A DNA stretch of 64,000 nucleotides from Rhizobiaceae bacterium. GTDB lineage: Bacteria; Pseudomonadota; Alphaproteobacteria; Rhizobiales; Rhizobiaceae. The notes under the pieces are model-generated. The model saw nothing but the letters and a program-made list of their open reading frames with translations, was not told where the DNA came from and made no database searches. Numbering within the stretch: the first letter of the stretch is position 1; every line of letters starts with the position of its first letter. Below are positions 62,134-64,000 of the stretch, one piece after another. The position numbers and the translations under genes are program-made. The stretch lies in the NCBI GenBank assembly GCA_905339215.1, contig CAJPFN010000053.1, positions 27,808-91,807 on the forward strand. The letters run 5' to 3'.

Positions 62134-63800
62134 AACACAAGGGGCATTTCCAGGCACTGAAGTCCGTCCCGCTGCCGGACGCTGCCCCCGGGCAGCGGGC
62201 CGCGCTGTATCTGCGCGTATCGACCGGCAGGCAGGCGGAGAACGATCTTTCCATCCCCGACCAGCGCCGGCACGCGCTCGCCTACTGTGCTGCCAAGGGC
62301 TGGGAAGTCGCAGGCGAATTCGTCGAGCCCGGCGCCAGCGGCACCGATGACCGCCGCCCAGAGCTACAGCGGCTGCTCGATCTCGCTACGGGTGATGGCA
62401 GCCCGTTCGATGTGATCGTCGTCCATTCCTTCAGCCGCTTCGCGCGCGACCATTTCGCGCTCGAATACCATGTGCGCCGCCTGCGCAAGAACGGCGTGCG
62501 CCTTGTCAGCATCACGCAGGACCTTGGGGACGACCCCATGAGCGTGATGGTGCGGCAGGTCTTTGCCCTGTTCGACGAATACCAGTCGAAGGAGAACGGC
62601 AAGCATGTTCTGCGCGCGATGCAGGAGAACGCCCGGCAGGGCTTCTGGAATGGCGCTGCCGCCCCTTACGGCTATGCCGTGGTGGCGGCGGAACAGCGCG
62701 GCGCGAAGACCAAGAAGCGCCTTGCCGTCGATCCGGTGGAAGCCGAAGTCGTGAGGCTGATGTTCCGGCTGCTGAAGGAAGGCGACGGACGCTGCGGCCC
62801 CATGGGTGTGAAGGCGCTGGCGACGTGGCTCAACGACCACGGCTACCGCACCCGCCGCGGCGCGCGCTGGGGAATCGGGCCGCTGCACAAGCTCATCACC
62901 AATCCCGCCTACAAGGGCGAATACCGCTTCAACCGCACCGACTGGAAGACGAAGGCGGTGAAGCCGGACGACCAGCATATCGCGGTCGCCATCGAGCCGA
63001 TCATCGATGCGCCCGCCTTCGACGCCGTGCAGGCGGCGCTCAAGGCGCGCAACCCGAAGACCACGCCGCCGCGCACCGTCACGGGTCCGATCCTGCTGAC
63101 GGGCGTCGCCACCTGCGCGAGCTGCGGCGGCGGGATGACGCTGCGCACCGGGAAGTCAGGGCGCTACCGTTACTATGCCTGCGCCGCGAGTGCGCAGAAG
63201 GGAAAGTCTGCCTGCAAGGGCCGGGCCGTCCCCATGGACCGGCTGGATCGGGCCGTCACGCAAAGCCTTGCCGATAGCCTTCTGACCCCCGACCGCGTAG
63301 GCCGCCTGCTGGAAGGCCTTATGAAGCGGCAGGATGCGCGTGATGAGGATCATGGCCGGCGGCTTGCGTCGCTGCGGTCAAAGCTGACCGACGCGCAAAC
63401 CCGCCTGGGCCGCCTCTACGAGCTTGTCGAAAAGGGCTTTGCCGACCTTTCGGACCCGACCCTTAAAGACAGGATCGCGGCAGCAAAGAGCGAGCGCGAC
63501 ATCGCGCAGGTCGCGCTCGACCGCGCCGCCGGCGAACTCAATCCCGCCGCCCGCGTCACGGAAGAGCGGATCGCCGCGTTCACCGAAATCATGCGCGCGA
63601 ATGTGCTGGAGGGCGAAACGCCCTTCCGCCGCGCCTACATCCGCTCCGTCATCGACCAGGTCGAAGTCGATGACAACGAGATCAGGATTCGCGGGCGAAG
63701 GACCGTTCTTGAGCGGCTGGTGATGCGCGGCGGCGCGGCGCCGGCCGCAGTGCCCAGTTTTGTTCGTGAATGGCGCGCCCGAAGAGATTCGAACTCCTGA
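62130..63800 (+). CDS. Large serine recombinase
   Basis: This 556-residue protein has a resolvase-type catalytic domain with Ser31 in LYLRVSTGRQ, IPDQRR, DVIVVHSFSRFARD, a recombinase domain (GFWNGAAAPYGY, LITNPAYKGEYRF) and a zinc-ribbon (CASCGG...YYACAASAQKGKSACKG), then a coiled-coil. The 3' end encodes WRARRDSNS and extends 30 bases into the tRNA-Arg gene on the other strand, so the attachment site probably lies in the tRNA 3' end. Confidence 0.92.
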   Translation: MKHKGHFQALKSVPLPDAAPGQRAALYLRVSTGRQAENDLSIPDQRRHALAYCAAKGWEVAGEFVEPGASGTDDRRPELQRLLDLATGDGSPFDVIVVHSFSRFARDHFALEYHVRRLRKNGVRLVSITQDLGDDPMSVMVRQVFALFDEYQSKENGKHVLRAMQENARQGFWNGAAAPYGYAVVAAEQRGAKTKKRLAVDPVEAEVVRLMFRLLKEGDGRCGPMGVKALATWLNDHGYRTRRGARWGIGPLHKLITNPAYKGEYRFNRTDWKTKAVKPDDQHIAVAIEPIIDAPAFDAVQAALKARNPKTTPPRTVTGPILLTGVATCASCGGGMTLRTGKSGRYRYYACAASAQKGKSACKGRAVPMDRLDRAVTQSLADSLLTPDRVGRLLEGLMKRQDARDEDHGRRLASLRSKLTDAQTRLGRLYELVEKGFADLSDPTLKDRIAAAKSERDIAQVALDRAAGELNPAARVTEERIAAFTEIMRANVLEGETPFRRAYIRSVIDQVEVDDNEIRIRGRRTVLERLVMRGGAAPAAVPSFVREWRARRDSNS

Positions 63801-63847
63801 CCCCCAGATTCGTAGTCTGGTGCTCTATCCAGCTGAGCTACGGGCGC
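63771..63847 (-). tRNA. tRNA-Arg(ACG), CCA encoded
   Basis: The minus strand gives GCGCCCG acceptor, D arm GCTC-AGCTGGATA-GAGC, anticodon arm CCAGA-CTACGAA-TCTGG (anticodon ACG), variable GGGTC, T arm AGGAG-TTCGAAT-CTCTT, CGGGCGC acceptor, G discriminator and CCA. The cloverleaf pairs completely, apart from one G-T pair in the T stem. The serine-recombinase gene overlaps its last 30 bases on the opposite strand. Confidence 0.95.
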
Positions 63848-64000
63848 GCGCCGGACCGTTTCATAACGGCCCTCGTGCCGGCCCGCGTGAGGCCGGTCTC
63901 CGATCTGCGCTGCTACCTAGCGACTGGAGGAGACAATTGCAAGCCGGTCGGCGCGCAAAATGCGCAGGCCCGGCGAGGCCGGCCGGGGCGCGGCGCGGCC
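63848..64000. other. GC-rich flank after tRNA-Arg
   Basis: The last 153 bases must contain the tRNA-Arg promoter on the minus strand. No gene is visible; the right end is cut by the window. Confidence 0.4.

Overview
The window is GC-rich DNA that looks like an alphaproteobacterium, probably Hyphomicrobiales or a relative. The basis is a tripartite tricarboxylate transporter with a Bug-family receptor, an encoded CCA on tRNA-Arg(ACG), dense ATGA-coupled operons and plasmid-type small genes common in that group. No 16S rRNA or other species marker is present, so the genus is left open.

About 1-16.7 kb reads as ordinary chromosome. An IclR-type regulator (cut by the window edge) diverges from a seven-gene uptake and oxidation operon: tctC, tctB, tctA, aldehyde dehydrogenase, PLP aminotransferase and two SDR dehydrogenases. 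A nitronate monooxygenase and an IS21 istA remnant follow. Next is a three-gene signalling operon on the minus strand: a class III cyclase/AAA/TPR protein, a receiver/thioredoxin-reductase-like fusion, and a histidine kinase with a cyclic-nucleotide-binding domain. A divergent HD-domain protein ends this part. A small HxlR/SDR/DsbA cassette at 17.1-19.1 kb is flanked by two imperfect direct repeats.

From about 19.1 kb to the tRNA-Arg at 63.8 kb the window is a composite mobile and defence island. Defence genes come first: a CoiA-like nuclease candidate, a DUF6615-like protein, AbiEi/AbiEii, a DUF2726-like protein, a scar joining truncated trlF-like and parB genes, and a six-gene operon of WYL repressor, hsdR, hsdM, hsdS, a DUF3696-like ATPase and a PLD-like protein. 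A DUF2130 coiled-coil nuclease candidate and a 792-residue HsdR_N nuclease/P-loop NTPase fusion complete this block. Mobilization genes follow: relaxase, MobC-like protein, a 0.75-kb array of hairpins (oriT candidate), a SprT-like protease, Fic with antitoxin, a VirD4/TraG-like coupling protein and ArdC. Cargo includes a COG0523 GTPase behind a Zur-type box and a secreted propeller/Lcl/LamG-like protein. No type IV secretion channel genes are present, so the island resembles an integrative mobilizable element, or several nested ones.

The right end has two recombinases. A tyrosine integrase lies beside the 3' 49 nt of a tRNA-Pro(GGG). A large serine recombinase has a coding 3' end that runs into the 3' end of the intact tRNA-Arg(ACG). 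A relic resembling that recombinase/tRNA junction at 19.09-19.17 kb may mark the other boundary. Three unrelated genes share one long 5' leader, and two copies of a roughly 77-nt intergenic element bracket the restriction locus. Both are candidate uncharacterised regulatory or recombination sequences.
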